Below, one piece after another: positions 10,301-16,754 of a DNA stretch of 25,451 nt. Under the pieces are notes generated by a model that did not search any database, was not told the DNA's origin, and saw nothing but the letters and a program-made list of their open reading frames with translations. Numbering within the stretch: the stretch's first letter is position 1; every line of letters begins with the position of its first letter. The stretch is from positions 1 through 25,451 of the IMG/VR virus record IMGVR_UViG_3300006104_001288; one strand, written 5' to 3'. Both the position numbers and the translations under genes were made by a program. Source of the stretch: a virus.

Positions 10301-10352
10301 ACTTGCCAGAAGTGTATTTAAGGATATCAATCGACCTGGGGCGGAGAAATGA
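7305..10352 (+). CDS. hsdR: Type I restriction-modification endonuclease/translocase subunit
   Basis: HsdR (1015 residues) pulls DNA through the complex using ATP and cuts far from the unmethylated site. The N-terminal PD-(D/E)xK nuclease shows D141 and E155-L-K157 (IDLVLF... and LELKTD). The SF2 translocase has Walker A SAGSGKS (about 314-320), the DEAH box at 427-430, motif III FTATPK, and motifs V and VI in ANKFQTGFDQP and QTLSRLNRT. All key residues are present and the length is normal. The C-terminal helical part follows a glycine-rich linker (GGGGAGSG). It is the third gene of an hsdM-hsdS-hsdR operon and its stop overlaps the next start as ATGA. Confidence 0.97.
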   Translation: MAIHNEIEFENDLCDYLKSHGWLYSRDDVGYDVERALFPEDLLGWIQDTQPEAWDRLKKFHNGKTESVALDRLVKVMETESSLHALRNGFKAAGAGAGGFDVVQFAPAHSFNPETKAAYDKIRLRVMRQVHYSAHNRNSIDLVLFVNGIPVATLELKTDFTQGIDDAKNQYKLDRNPKDPKTKHVEPLLQFKRGALVHFAVSTSEVWMTTKLTGMDTYFLPFNKGFNGGKGNPPNKEGYQTAYLWEEIFQKDQFLKILESFIQIERKEVVEKNGEKKVKETLIFPRYHQLDAVTKLVTAVKEEGAGKNYLFQHSAGSGKSNTIGWSAHKLATIHDSKDNKIFDTVIVITDRTVLDEQLQDTINQFSHTPGLVVSIDSENGSKSGQLVEALKSGAMIIVVTLQTFPFILREIRETTALAKRNFAVIADEAHSSQTGASAGKLRKVLSSEQVEVDEGETYEEYLERETASRSLPPNVSFLAFTATPKSKTLELFGRKDSNGIPRPFHQYTMKQAIQEGFILDVLQNYTPYKVAYKLAHNGKDWDDKDVDKSEAAKTIARWVRLHPHNISQKVQIIVEHFRANVAWRINGEAKAMVVTDSRQAAVRYKIEMDKYIQTQGYAKELATLVAFSGDVEDPEYGLEKFTEGNMNKQQKGMGIREAFSTEEFKVLIVANKFQTGFDQPLLMAMYVDKRIDGITAVQTLSRLNRTTFGKDITFVLDFVNDTETIRLAFEPYYATTELLATTDPNMVYDLETKLGKQGIYSEQDVKNFIEAYRKPKARQQDIQAALSLPVSRFNGLFTDAEEKDDKEELDRLALFEKDLGTFCRFYDFLSQVVNYADTALEAKYLFFRHLGPLIKPENRRLPIDLAGLEMTHYKLQAGAAQSIKLAGDVPIPGGGGAGSGTSKDPEVVRLEELLNKLNDLFPEITDTDRINLFNNAKTKMLDSEELRKQAHANTEDQFIQSPKFEEEMLDSLISSMDSHRAMTTKLLNDDKLRARFKDLLARSVFKDINRPGAEK

Positions 10353-10795
10353 AAACGCTTTACATTGACATGGACAACGTATTGGTGGATTTCCCATCTG
10401 GCATTGCAAGAACTCCAGAGCATGTGCAAGAACAGTACGAGGGGTGCCTAGACGAGGTTCCCGGGATCTTTTATTTAATGGATCCAATTCCAGGCGCAAT
10501 TGCTGCTTATGAAGAGTTGGCTACCATGTTCGATACCTACATTCTCTCAACAGCTCCCTGGGGAAATCCAAGTGCATGGTCTGATAAATTGCTGTGGGTA
10601 AAAGACTATCTAGGTAAACCAGCATATAAACGTTTAATCTTGAGCCACCATAAGAATCTTAATGATGGAGATTTCTTAGTTGATGATCGCCTTAAAAATG
10701 GCGTTGATCGATTTAAGGGTGAGCATATTCACTTTGCTACGCCCGAGTTTCCTGACTGGGAATCGGTAGTGAGCTATTTAAAGACCAAGGTCTAA
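10349..10795 (+). CDS. 5'(3')-deoxyribonucleotidase (NT5C-type HAD phosphatase)
   Basis: This 148-residue HAD-fold enzyme should dephosphorylate nucleoside, chiefly deoxyribonucleoside, monophosphates. HAD motif I is DMDNVLVDF, with nucleophile D7 and acid D9. Motif II is the ILSTAPWGNPSAW segment, motif III the lysine in RLILSHHK, and motif IV LVDDR. APWGNPSAW and SHHKN are characteristic of the bacterial NT5C family, and the size is slightly short of the usual 170-200. The start overlaps the hsdR stop (ATGA), so it is translationally coupled to a restriction operon. That is unusual for a nucleotide-pool enzyme and suggests a defence-linked or accessory role, which is inference. Confidence 0.85.
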   Translation: MKTLYIDMDNVLVDFPSGIARTPEHVQEQYEGCLDEVPGIFYLMDPIPGAIAAYEELATMFDTYILSTAPWGNPSAWSDKLLWVKDYLGKPAYKRLILSHHKNLNDGDFLVDDRLKNGVDRFKGEHIHFATPEFPDWESVVSYLKTKV

Positions 10796-10815
10796 TAATT
10801 AAGCTCATGAGCAGC

Positions 10816-11121
10816 TCATGGCCGACCTAACTCAACGCATCGTCTATTAAGATATTCATAAAGTTCAAATGCTTTAAGGTTTTCTGTGCCATTGATGCAG
10901 GGTACTGGGCCATAATTCAAATAATTAAATATTAAAGTATCAGCGCTAGCTGGTTGTACTCTGTACCTGCTTAGGAAATCATCCACAACCATTTTGCATG
11001 CTTCTATTGCTTCTCCTAGATCGTCAAATTCCCCAATGCGTACCCAAGGGTTCTGATAATTGTTTCTGTGGTCGCTAAATATATCAACACTAAATGGTTT
11101 CGATAGGTCCATTACTTCCAT
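10816..11121 (-). CDS. Hypothetical protein downstream of alpA
   Basis: Not recognised. I place the start at the ATG at 11121 because an AGGAG lies six bases before it, giving 101 residues (MEVMDLSKPFSVDIFSD...). A longer frame open to 11280 would overlap alpA. The protein is acidic to neutral with a central DLGEAIEACKMVVDDFL helix and no membrane segment. It is the last gene of the leftward small-ORF/alpA group and is convergent with the nucleotidase gene. A 10-bp palindrome (10803-10812) lies between the two genes but lacks a T tract. Confidence 0.6.
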   Translation of the reverse strand: MEVMDLSKPFSVDIFSDHRNNYQNPWVRIGEFDDLGEAIEACKMVVDDFLSRYRVQPASADTLIFNYLNYGPVPCINGTENLKAFELYEYLNRRCVELGRP

Positions 11122-11179
11122 AGTCATCTCCTGATTTTTCCGTAGGATCATTAGCTTAAACCCAGGAGATCCCCATTTT

Positions 11180-11380
11180 TCAATTAGTGGATTGCTTTGA
11201 CCTTTCTCGGATGAAGGTTTGGACCTGATCAATTGTCCAGAATGAGGATCGACCAATCTTAATCGGCTTAGGAAACTCACCTTTTTGAACCATCAGCCAA
11301 AACTTAGATTTTGAAATTGGCATGACTTCCAGGATCTGCGGAATTCGCATTAAGGTGACTTCTGATTTTGAATTACTCAT
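11180..11380 (-). CDS. alpA: AlpA-family transcriptional regulator
   Basis: This 66-residue protein is a MerR-like winged helix DNA-binding domain of the AlpA family. These regulators control integrase/excision or early genes in P4-like satellites, prophage CP4-57 and PICI-type islands. LMRIPQILEVMPISKSKFWLMVQKGEFPKPIKI is spread over residues 10-42 and shows the recognition helix and the FPKPIKIGRSS(F/R)W wing typical of the family. A perfect GGAGG precedes the ATG. It is transcribed away from the phage-like module, so the roughly 430-bp gap to the DUF1376 gene holds divergent control signals. Its actual target here (integrase, late genes, or excision) is not visible. Confidence 0.9.
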   Translation of the reverse strand: MSNSKSEVTLMRIPQILEVMPISKSKFWLMVQKGEFPKPIKIGRSSFWTIDQVQTFIRERSKQSTN

Positions 11381-11501
11381 GATTACCTCCTTGACGGGCG
11401 CGCTTCATATTTTTTCGATAAACCTGCAAAGCCATCTTTGCAGAACTCATTTTGGTGTAACCGTATGAACGATACAAACTGTAAAGCCGAATTGCTACCA
11501 T
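11373..11501 (-). CDS. Small basic protein upstream of alpA (42 aa)
   Basis: A short frame starting at the ATG at 11501, with GGAG nine bases before it, encodes a strongly basic peptide (MVAIRLYSLYRSYGYTKMSS...). It ends inside the alpA start region, an eight-base overlap that suggests translational coupling. The IRLYSLYRSYGYTK..A...A pattern looks like a small family seen near regulators in proteobacterial islands, from memory only. Function unknown. Confidence 0.5.
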   Translation of the reverse strand: MVAIRLYSLYRSYGYTKMSSAKMALQVYRKNMKRARQGGNHE

Positions 11502-11562
11502 CAAATTGTTCTCCATCTAGTTTTGTTATGTATCAATATGTGTGCTACTGAAGAGCAATGTA

Positions 11563-11597
11563 GTCAATGAAATTTTGATGGTCAATCAAATGTCAAT
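11563..11597 (-). promoter_or_regulatory. alpA-cluster promoter region with three ATTGAC repeats
   Basis: On the minus strand ATTGAC occurs three times (plus-strand GTCAAT at 11563, 11581 and 11592). Two of the copies also look like -35 boxes (TTGACA, TTGACT). The cluster lies 60-95 bp upstream of the small ORF before alpA, where a promoter and a regulator-binding site are expected. I cannot fix the -10 box. Confidence 0.4.
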
Positions 11598-11928
11598 ACC
11601 CACTTTGAAGACGCATATTAATTTTTGACTACAAAAAATTATTTATTCACATAAGTGCTACAGGCTAATCCCGTAAAGGGCTACAGCCTTGTCAGTATTT
11701 TCTGATGGCATAAGGAGAGCAGTGGACACACATAGATCAATTAACACTTCAAGAAGAAAAAATAAACAACTCAAATTTCTTAAAGATGGATTACAGAGAA
11801 TAAGTAAATAAATAAATTCAAAATAAATTCATAAAAAACACGTTTGACGATACGCTTTCCGATTGTTAGATTCATCTCTTGCGAAAAATCTTTAGCAAGA
11901 AAAAAGAACTACACGGAGACTGTTTTAG
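11598..11928 (+). promoter_or_regulatory. Control region before the phage-like operon (promoter 11844-11872, inverted repeat 11877-11900)
   Basis: This stretch has no long gene. A good rightward promoter is visible: TTGACG at 11844-11849, a 17-base spacer, and TAGATT at 11867-11872. It is followed directly by an inverted repeat (TCTTGC at 11877-11882, GCAAGA at 11895-11900) that would overlap the transcription start, a good operator position. Further upstream, AGGCT/AGCCT arms (11662-11666, 11685-11689) enclosing CCC/GGG could form a small hairpin. The rest is AT-rich. The next gene has a GGAGA ribosome-binding site. Confidence 0.5.
11722..11811 (+). CDS. Possible 29-aa basic peptide
   Basis: A GTG codon four bases after AGGAGA opens a 29-residue frame (MDTHRSINTSRRKNK...) that is rich in lysine and arginine. 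It lies upstream of the predicted phage-operon promoter. The ribosome-binding site is good but the frame is tiny and in AT-rich DNA. I recognise no family, so it could be chance. Confidence 0.25.
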   Translation: MDTHRSINTSRRKNKQLKFLKDGLQRISK

Positions 11929-12813
11929 ATGAACTACTACGAGCATCACATTGGGGATTATTCAGAAGCTACTGCGCATCTGACTTTTATTGAGGACTCA
12001 ACCTATAGCCGTCTCATTCGGAAGTATTACGCCACGGAAAAGCCGCTGCCAATCGATATGAAGACGGTCCAGAGATTAATCAATGCCAGATCAAAAGAGG
12101 AAAAAAATGCAGTTGTCTCAGTCCTTAATGAGTTTTTTACCCTCACAGACAATGGCTGGCGACAAGAGCGCTGTGACCATGAGATAGCTCGCTTTAAAGA
12201 CCGGCAATCCAAGGCTAGGCGGAGCGCTGAATGGAGGTGGCAGACATCTCCAGCAGAGCAAATACTGTCTGACAGTATGTCAAATTCAGCATGCAATCGC
12301 AATGCGAACGCATTGCCAACGCAATGCTCGCCAAACACCATACACCAAACACCAGTCACCAATCTCCATACTCCAAGCAAACAAAACAATGGGGGTGAAA
12401 AAGAAAAATGTCCGAACGATGATCTTGAGACAAGGCAGAAGATTGCCAATGTCTTTTCTGTTCATGGAGTGAGCATCACCCCTAAGGATGAAAAGATTGG
12501 GGAAATTGCAAAGCTCATGGCTGCAGAGGAAGAAATTCGGGAGGCGATAACCCAGGCAAAAGAAATGAGAAAAAAGGCTTCAAGTTCTACCCCCATCAAC
12601 CCGGGGCTAGTTCTAGCAATTCTCAAAGGAATGCGAAAAAAGATTCAAGGCCAAGAAAGCTCAGAGGATGCCTGGTGGAAAACCAATGAAGGCATAGATG
12701 CTAAAGGGCGAGAGCTTGATATGAGAGCCCAAGGTTCAGAAAGCTATGAATCATTCAAGGCAAGAATTCTTATTGAGTTACGTAAGCGTAAGGAGATGGC
12801 GAATGCTGGTTAA
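11929..12813 (+). CDS. DUF1376 (YdaU-like) phage replication-associated protein
   Basis: This 294-residue protein opens with the DUF1376 domain (NYYEHHIGDYSEATAHLTFIE, then LIRKYYATEKPLP and FFTLTDNGW, residues 1-80) found in YdaU of the Rac prophage and in many prophage early regions, where it often occupies the place of the O-type replication initiator. The C-terminal third (about 180-294) is helical and charged. Between them (about 105-165) is a low-complexity linker whose DNA contains dense palindromes and repeats (see separate entry). It is the first gene of the rightward module, and its end overlaps the next start. A replication role is inferred; the domain itself is not biochemically defined. 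Confidence 0.85.
   Translation: MNYYEHHIGDYSEATAHLTFIEDSTYSRLIRKYYATEKPLPIDMKTVQRLINARSKEEKNAVVSVLNEFFTLTDNGWRQERCDHEIARFKDRQSKARRSAEWRWQTSPAEQILSDSMSNSACNRNANALPTQCSPNTIHQTPVTNLHTPSKQNNGGEKEKCPNDDLETRQKIANVFSVHGVSITPKDEKIGEIAKLMAAEEEIREAITQAKEMRKKASSSTPINPGLVLAILKGMRKKIQGQESSEDAWWKTNEGIDAKGRELDMRAQGSESYESFKARILIELRKRKEMANAG
12262..12354. repeat. Palindrome and repeat cluster inside the DUF1376 gene, origin-like
   Basis: A 17-bp palindrome (ATACTGTC, one base, GACAGTAT, 12262-12278) is followed by alternating inverted copies of an 8-mer: GCAATGCG at 12299, CGCATTGC at 12309 and CGCAATGC at 12320. Two direct copies of CCAAACACCA follow at 12331 and 12345. The cluster lies in the linker-coding part of a replication-like gene, the place where lambdoid phages carry their origin within gene O. 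An origin function is inference. Confidence 0.45.
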
Positions 12814-13033
12814 CCAAACCTTAGCTGGAGTTGTTCATCGCCCTGATATGGAAGACTTTCCTATTGGGTCCATTGTTAAGACGCCTAGTGGGCGTGTAGG
12901 TACGGTCGTTAAGCATCGCGGTGCCCAAAGCCGACATGACTTATTCCAAAGAATCATCATCGAGTTTGAGGATCCGATAGGTGATTCAGTAGCACTTCAA
13001 CCCCACCTGCTGACGATGATCAAAAAACCATGA
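12803..13033 (+). CDS. Small hypothetical protein before the terminase genes
   Basis: Not recognised as a named family. The start at 12803 is chosen because GGAG lies seven bases upstream; it overlaps the DUF1376 gene by 11 bases. The 76 residues contain a compact strand-rich segment (FPIGSIVKTPSGRVGTVVKH, then IIIEFEDP) that looks like a small SH3-like barrel. The stop overlaps the next start as ATGA, so this gene and the terminase small subunit candidate are coupled. Confidence 0.65.
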   Translation: MLVNQTLAGVVHRPDMEDFPIGSIVKTPSGRVGTVVKHRGAQSRHDLFQRIIIEFEDPIGDSVALQPHLLTMIKKP

Positions 13034-13434
13034 TTGAAAACAATCAAAAGAAATCAAAGGGAGGTGCAAGGGCTGGAGCGGGTCGAAAGACTGGCAGCTT
13101 AACTAAACGAACCCGTCAGATAGCCGAAGCTGTTGCAACCCAAGGAATCACGCCCTTGGAAGTCATGATGAAGGTAATGCACCAACTTTATGAGGAGGCC
13201 GGCAACGTTAGCGAGCAAGATCTTGGCGATAAAGAGTTGGCAAGCGAAGCGAGAATCAAGCTCCTTAATATGGCAGCCACCGTTGGAAGGCATGCTGCAC
13301 CTTATGTTCATCCACGACTATCTGCTATTGAACATACTGGTAAGGATGGCGTGCCCCTACAAAGTGGCGTGTTAGTCGTGCCAAGTGCTATGAGTGTTGA
13401 GGATTGGGAAAGATCCGCCCAACCCAAGCATTAG
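13030..13434 (+). CDS. Putative terminase small subunit
   Basis: This 134-residue protein carries GGARAGAGRKTGSLTKRT at the N-terminus, a lysine/arginine/glycine-rich segment found in many phage packaging proteins. A helical core follows (ITPLEVMMKVMHQLY, then AAPYVHPRLSAIEHTG near 92-108). It directly precedes the large terminase gene, which supports a role in recognising the packaging site. The assignment rests on position plus these familiar motifs; the family is very diverse. Confidence 0.65.
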   Translation: MIENNQKKSKGGARAGAGRKTGSLTKRTRQIAEAVATQGITPLEVMMKVMHQLYEEAGNVSEQDLGDKELASEARIKLLNMAATVGRHAAPYVHPRLSAIEHTGKDGVPLQSGVLVVPSAMSVEDWERSAQPKH

Positions 13435-13451
13435 TGCAGTAAACGTAAGTC

Positions 13452-14759
13452 ATGAAAACCATCTGGGCGCCATTGCCCGGTAGCCAGACTTTGTTTCTGA
13501 CTTGCCCTGTATATGAAGTATTGCTTGAAGGTACTAGGGGAGGGGGTAAGACCGATACCTTACTGATGAGTTATGCCCAGCACGTAGGTAGAGGGTTTGG
13601 TGATCACTGGCGCGGCACACTCTTTCGATTGACCTATCCCCAGCTAGCTGACGTAGTAGCCAAGAGTAAGCGCTGGTTCTATCAGATCTTCCCGGGCGCA
13701 AAGTTCAATGAATCTGACTATGTCTGGAAATGGCCAACAGGAGAGATGCTGTATTTCCGTTATGGCGCTAACGAAGACGACTACTGGAATTACCATGGCC
13801 ACGAATACCCATGGCTAGGATTCGAGGAGTTAACCAACTGGCGAAATCTTTCTTTCTACGAAGCAATGCATTCCACTTGCCGGTCATCCCATCCCGGAAT
13901 GCCAAGAATGGTAAGGGCTACCTGCAATCCATTCGGAGTAGGTCATGCCTCTGTAAAGGAAAGATTTCAGATTGGAGCAATACCGGCAGGACAAATCATC
14001 AAACAAGAAGGCGCATTACCCAGAGTCAGAATTCATTCGACGATTTATGAGAACACACACCTACTCAAAAATGATCCCAACTACCTTATGAGCCTAGAGT
14101 CTCTGAGCGATCCAAACAGACGTAGAGCATGGTTAGAGGGGGATTGGGATATTCACGTGGGAAGTTTCTTGGAAGGCGTATGGCAGCCCTCTAAACACGT
14201 CATAGAGCCCTTCGCAATCCCACCAACATGGAAGGTTTGGCGCTCAATGGATTGGGGTTATGCAAGACCATATGCCGTTTACTGGTTTGCCTTATCTAAC
14301 GATGGAGTCTATTACCTATGGAGAGAGCTCTATGGATACGGCGATAAAGAAAACACCGGCACAAGAGAAGACGCAACGGTAGTTGCTGAAAAAATAAAGA
14401 AGATCGAAATTCACGATCAACGTCTTGGCTATGAATACCGAATGAACCTAGCTGACCCTTCCATCTTTTCAAAGATAGGCGCAGAAAGATCTATCGGCCA
14501 AATATTCAGAGACAAAGGCGTGAAGTGGACCGAAGCCTACAACGCCCCAAGAAGCAGGGTCAACGGCGCTCAAGAAATCATCCGACTGTTAGCTGAAGAC
14601 AGACTCAAGATCTTCTCAACCTGTAAGCACTGGTTAAGAACCATTCCTCAATTGCCACCAGATTCACTAAACCCAGAAGATGTAGACACTGATGCCGAAG
14701 ATCATGCTTGGGATGCAACAAGGTATGGAGTCATGCGGGCACGAAGGGTTGCAGAATAA
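13452..14759 (+). CDS. terL: Phage terminase large subunit
   Basis: TerL (435 residues) is the packaging motor that drives DNA into the prohead and cuts it. The N-terminal ATPase has Walker A EGTRGGGKT (26-34) and a Walker B-like strand with catalytic acids at WLGFEE (121-126). A coupling CNP motif is at 158-160. The C-terminal RNase H-like nuclease has SMDWGY (acid D267), ADPS (D335) and DAEDHAWDATRYG with D417 and D421. All motifs are present, so it looks functional. It lies between the small terminase candidate and the portal gene. Confidence 0.93.
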   Translation: MKTIWAPLPGSQTLFLTCPVYEVLLEGTRGGGKTDTLLMSYAQHVGRGFGDHWRGTLFRLTYPQLADVVAKSKRWFYQIFPGAKFNESDYVWKWPTGEMLYFRYGANEDDYWNYHGHEYPWLGFEELTNWRNLSFYEAMHSTCRSSHPGMPRMVRATCNPFGVGHASVKERFQIGAIPAGQIIKQEGALPRVRIHSTIYENTHLLKNDPNYLMSLESLSDPNRRRAWLEGDWDIHVGSFLEGVWQPSKHVIEPFAIPPTWKVWRSMDWGYARPYAVYWFALSNDGVYYLWRELYGYGDKENTGTREDATVVAEKIKKIEIHDQRLGYEYRMNLADPSIFSKIGAERSIGQIFRDKGVKWTEAYNAPRSRVNGAQEIIRLLAEDRLKIFSTCKHWLRTIPQLPPDSLNPEDVDTDAEDHAWDATRYGVMRARRVAE

Positions 14760-14807
14760 ATCCAAAATAAATTCTTAAGCTATTGCCCCTGAATTTATAA
14801 ATAGGGT

Positions 14808-16754
14808 GTGGCCCAAGACTCTAAAGCTCTTCAACAAAAATGGAATGCCCGCATTAAACATGCGCGCATTCATTGGGCGACTTTTCATAAGCGGGTAAAA
14901 CATAACCGCAATACCGTTTCTGGATTTAATTGGAACGCAGATCCTACTGGTAAGGAGTTCTATAGCCTAAGAGCAAATCTCATCCATGGAACTATCTCTG
15001 CTGTACTGCCTAACGTCTATGCTCGTAACCCAGAGATCTCAATTGCCCCAGCCCATTCGGGCGCGGACATCAAACTCTTTTGCAATACCCTAGAGAAGGT
15101 TACCAATAGGGCCTTAGAGCATGCCCAACTAAAGAATCGAGCTAAGTCCACAGTAAGAGCGGCTCTTACTTGCAGTTTCGGAATCTTAAAGGTGATGTAT
15201 CAAAGAGATGTAGACGAGGATGCTTATATTCAGGGGCGCATCAATGACCAACAAGAAAATAGATTGGCGATTAGAAATCTCAAGCAAGACCTGGAAGATG
15301 TCAGTCAGAAAAAACACCATGAAGAAAAAGGGATTGAATTAGAAGAGCAATTACTAGGCATACATGAGCAGTCAGAAGTCTGGTCTGCTGAGGGTCTAGT
15401 CATTGACAGGGTCCTTACAGAAAATCTTCTCATTGATCCATCCGTCTGCGAGTTTTGGGATTACACCGATGCAGACTGGATGTGCCAGGTCATCCCCATG
15501 AAGCGCGCGCAGGCCGAGGCTTTATATAAAAAGAATCTTGCTAGCGCTAAGATCTACCAAGCAGGCCAAAGCGAACCCTCGCACAAGAAGGCCAAGCGCT
15601 TAGCCTCAATGCAGCTGGAAACTGGGCCAGTTACAGATGACCAGCAAATTGCTGTTTTAGAAATCTGGGATAGAACTACTCAGCGTGTTTACACAATGGT
15701 GGAGGGCGCGACAGAGTGGCTGCGTGAACCATATTCGCCATCAAGAGCGGGTGAGCGCTGGTACCCGTTCTTCTTATTGCCTTACCAGGTAGTCGATGGG
15801 CAGTTTGTGGGGCCAAGCTTAGTAGATCTAACGGAGCGTTTACAAGACGAGCATAACGAAGCGCGCGATCGCTTTAATCAGCATCGAGACCTTTGTATCC
15901 CGGGGTGGGTTGCATCTGCAGACATTAACGAAAAGACAATTAAGAAGCACTCTGATTCAAGATTCGGTGAGATCACTATTGTTGATACTGAAGGCAAGCC
16001 ACTTAACCAAGTCATTATTCCTAGGGGTCACCCGAAGATAGATCCGGTCGTCTATGACACCAGCGCAGTACGTTATGACTGGGAGCAAGTCACCGGTCTA
16101 CAAGATGCAGCAAGGTCCACCGTAGTTAGACCAAAAACAGCCACCGAGGCAAATATTTTGCAAAGAGCCTTATCAGGGCGCGTATTTGAATTCAAAGACC
16201 AGATAGAAGATTGGTTGCAAGAGATAGCGCAATACAGCGCACAGGTTCTCTTGCAAGAACTCACCAAAGAACAGGTAGAGCGCTATATGGGCGCGCCAAT
16301 AACTAAAACAACTATGGTCGATGGCAAGCTCACCATAAGCAAAGAGAAAACCTATGATTGGCCAGAGCTAACTAAAGAGAGAATCTTTGACATGGTTGAT
16401 CTGCGTATTAGGGCGGGCACTACCGGAGCCCCTGATGGCATAGAGGAAAAAGAAGGTTGGCTCAAAGTGCTACCGATGGTTACCAGCCTATCTATCCAGA
16501 TGCAAAACCTACAAGCAAGAGGGATGGATTACGAACATATACGTAGTCTCCTACGAGAGACTCTCTTGCGATATGACGATCGTATCGATTCAAATCTATT
16601 TATGCCCAACGTTGCAAAACAAGCCGACGGATTCGTAGATCTACCACATGAAATTTCAATACATCGGCTATGGGAAATGAGTGCGGATAAGCAAAGTAAA
16701 CATCAATATTTAAAAGAGGAGACAGTAGATGACACAAGAAGTGAAAAACTTTAA
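14808..16754 (+). CDS. Phage portal protein
   Basis: The 648-residue product fits the P22-type portal, the dodecameric ring at one head vertex through which DNA passes. It follows terL and is of suitable size. Recognisable stretches include the conserved segment around LVDLTERLQDEHNEARDRFNQHRD (near residues 341-364) and the long helical region at 420-475 (KTATEANILQRAL). The start is a GTG; an in-frame stop at 14802 rules out anything upstream. No good Shine-Dalgarno sequence is visible, which is odd for a structural gene. The 3' end overlaps the next gene by 26 bases. Confidence 0.82.
   Translation: MAQDSKALQQKWNARIKHARIHWATFHKRVKHNRNTVSGFNWNADPTGKEFYSLRANLIHGTISAVLPNVYARNPEISIAPAHSGADIKLFCNTLEKVTNRALEHAQLKNRAKSTVRAALTCSFGILKVMYQRDVDEDAYIQGRINDQQENRLAIRNLKQDLEDVSQKKHHEEKGIELEEQLLGIHEQSEVWSAEGLVIDRVLTENLLIDPSVCEFWDYTDADWMCQVIPMKRAQAEALYKKNLASAKIYQAGQSEPSHKKAKRLASMQLETGPVTDDQQIAVLEIWDRTTQRVYTMVEGATEWLREPYSPSRAGERWYPFFLLPYQVVDGQFVGPSLVDLTERLQDEHNEARDRFNQHRDLCIPGWVASADINEKTIKKHSDSRFGEITIVDTEGKPLNQVIIPRGHPKIDPVVYDTSAVRYDWEQVTGLQDAARSTVVRPKTATEANILQRALSGRVFEFKDQIEDWLQEIAQYSAQVLLQELTKEQVERYMGAPITKTTMVDGKLTISKEKTYDWPELTKERIFDMVDLRIRAGTTGAPDGIEEKEGWLKVLPMVTSLSIQMQNLQARGMDYEHIRSLLRETLLRYDDRIDSNLFMPNVAKQADGFVDLPHEISIHRLWEMSADKQSKHQYLKEETVDDTRSEKL

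Noticed and set aside
10803-10812. Palindrome between convergent genes as a terminator
   Set aside because: The 10-bp palindrome has no loop and no T tract on either strand.
11121-11280. Longer start for the hypothetical protein downstream of alpA
   Set aside because: It would overlap alpA by about 100 bases, while AGGAG is well placed before the ATG at 11121.
11818-14775. Repeated CAAAATAAATTC near 11820 and 14763 as a shared regulatory site
   Set aside because: Both copies lie in simple AT-rich sequence, and two copies are not enough to exclude chance.
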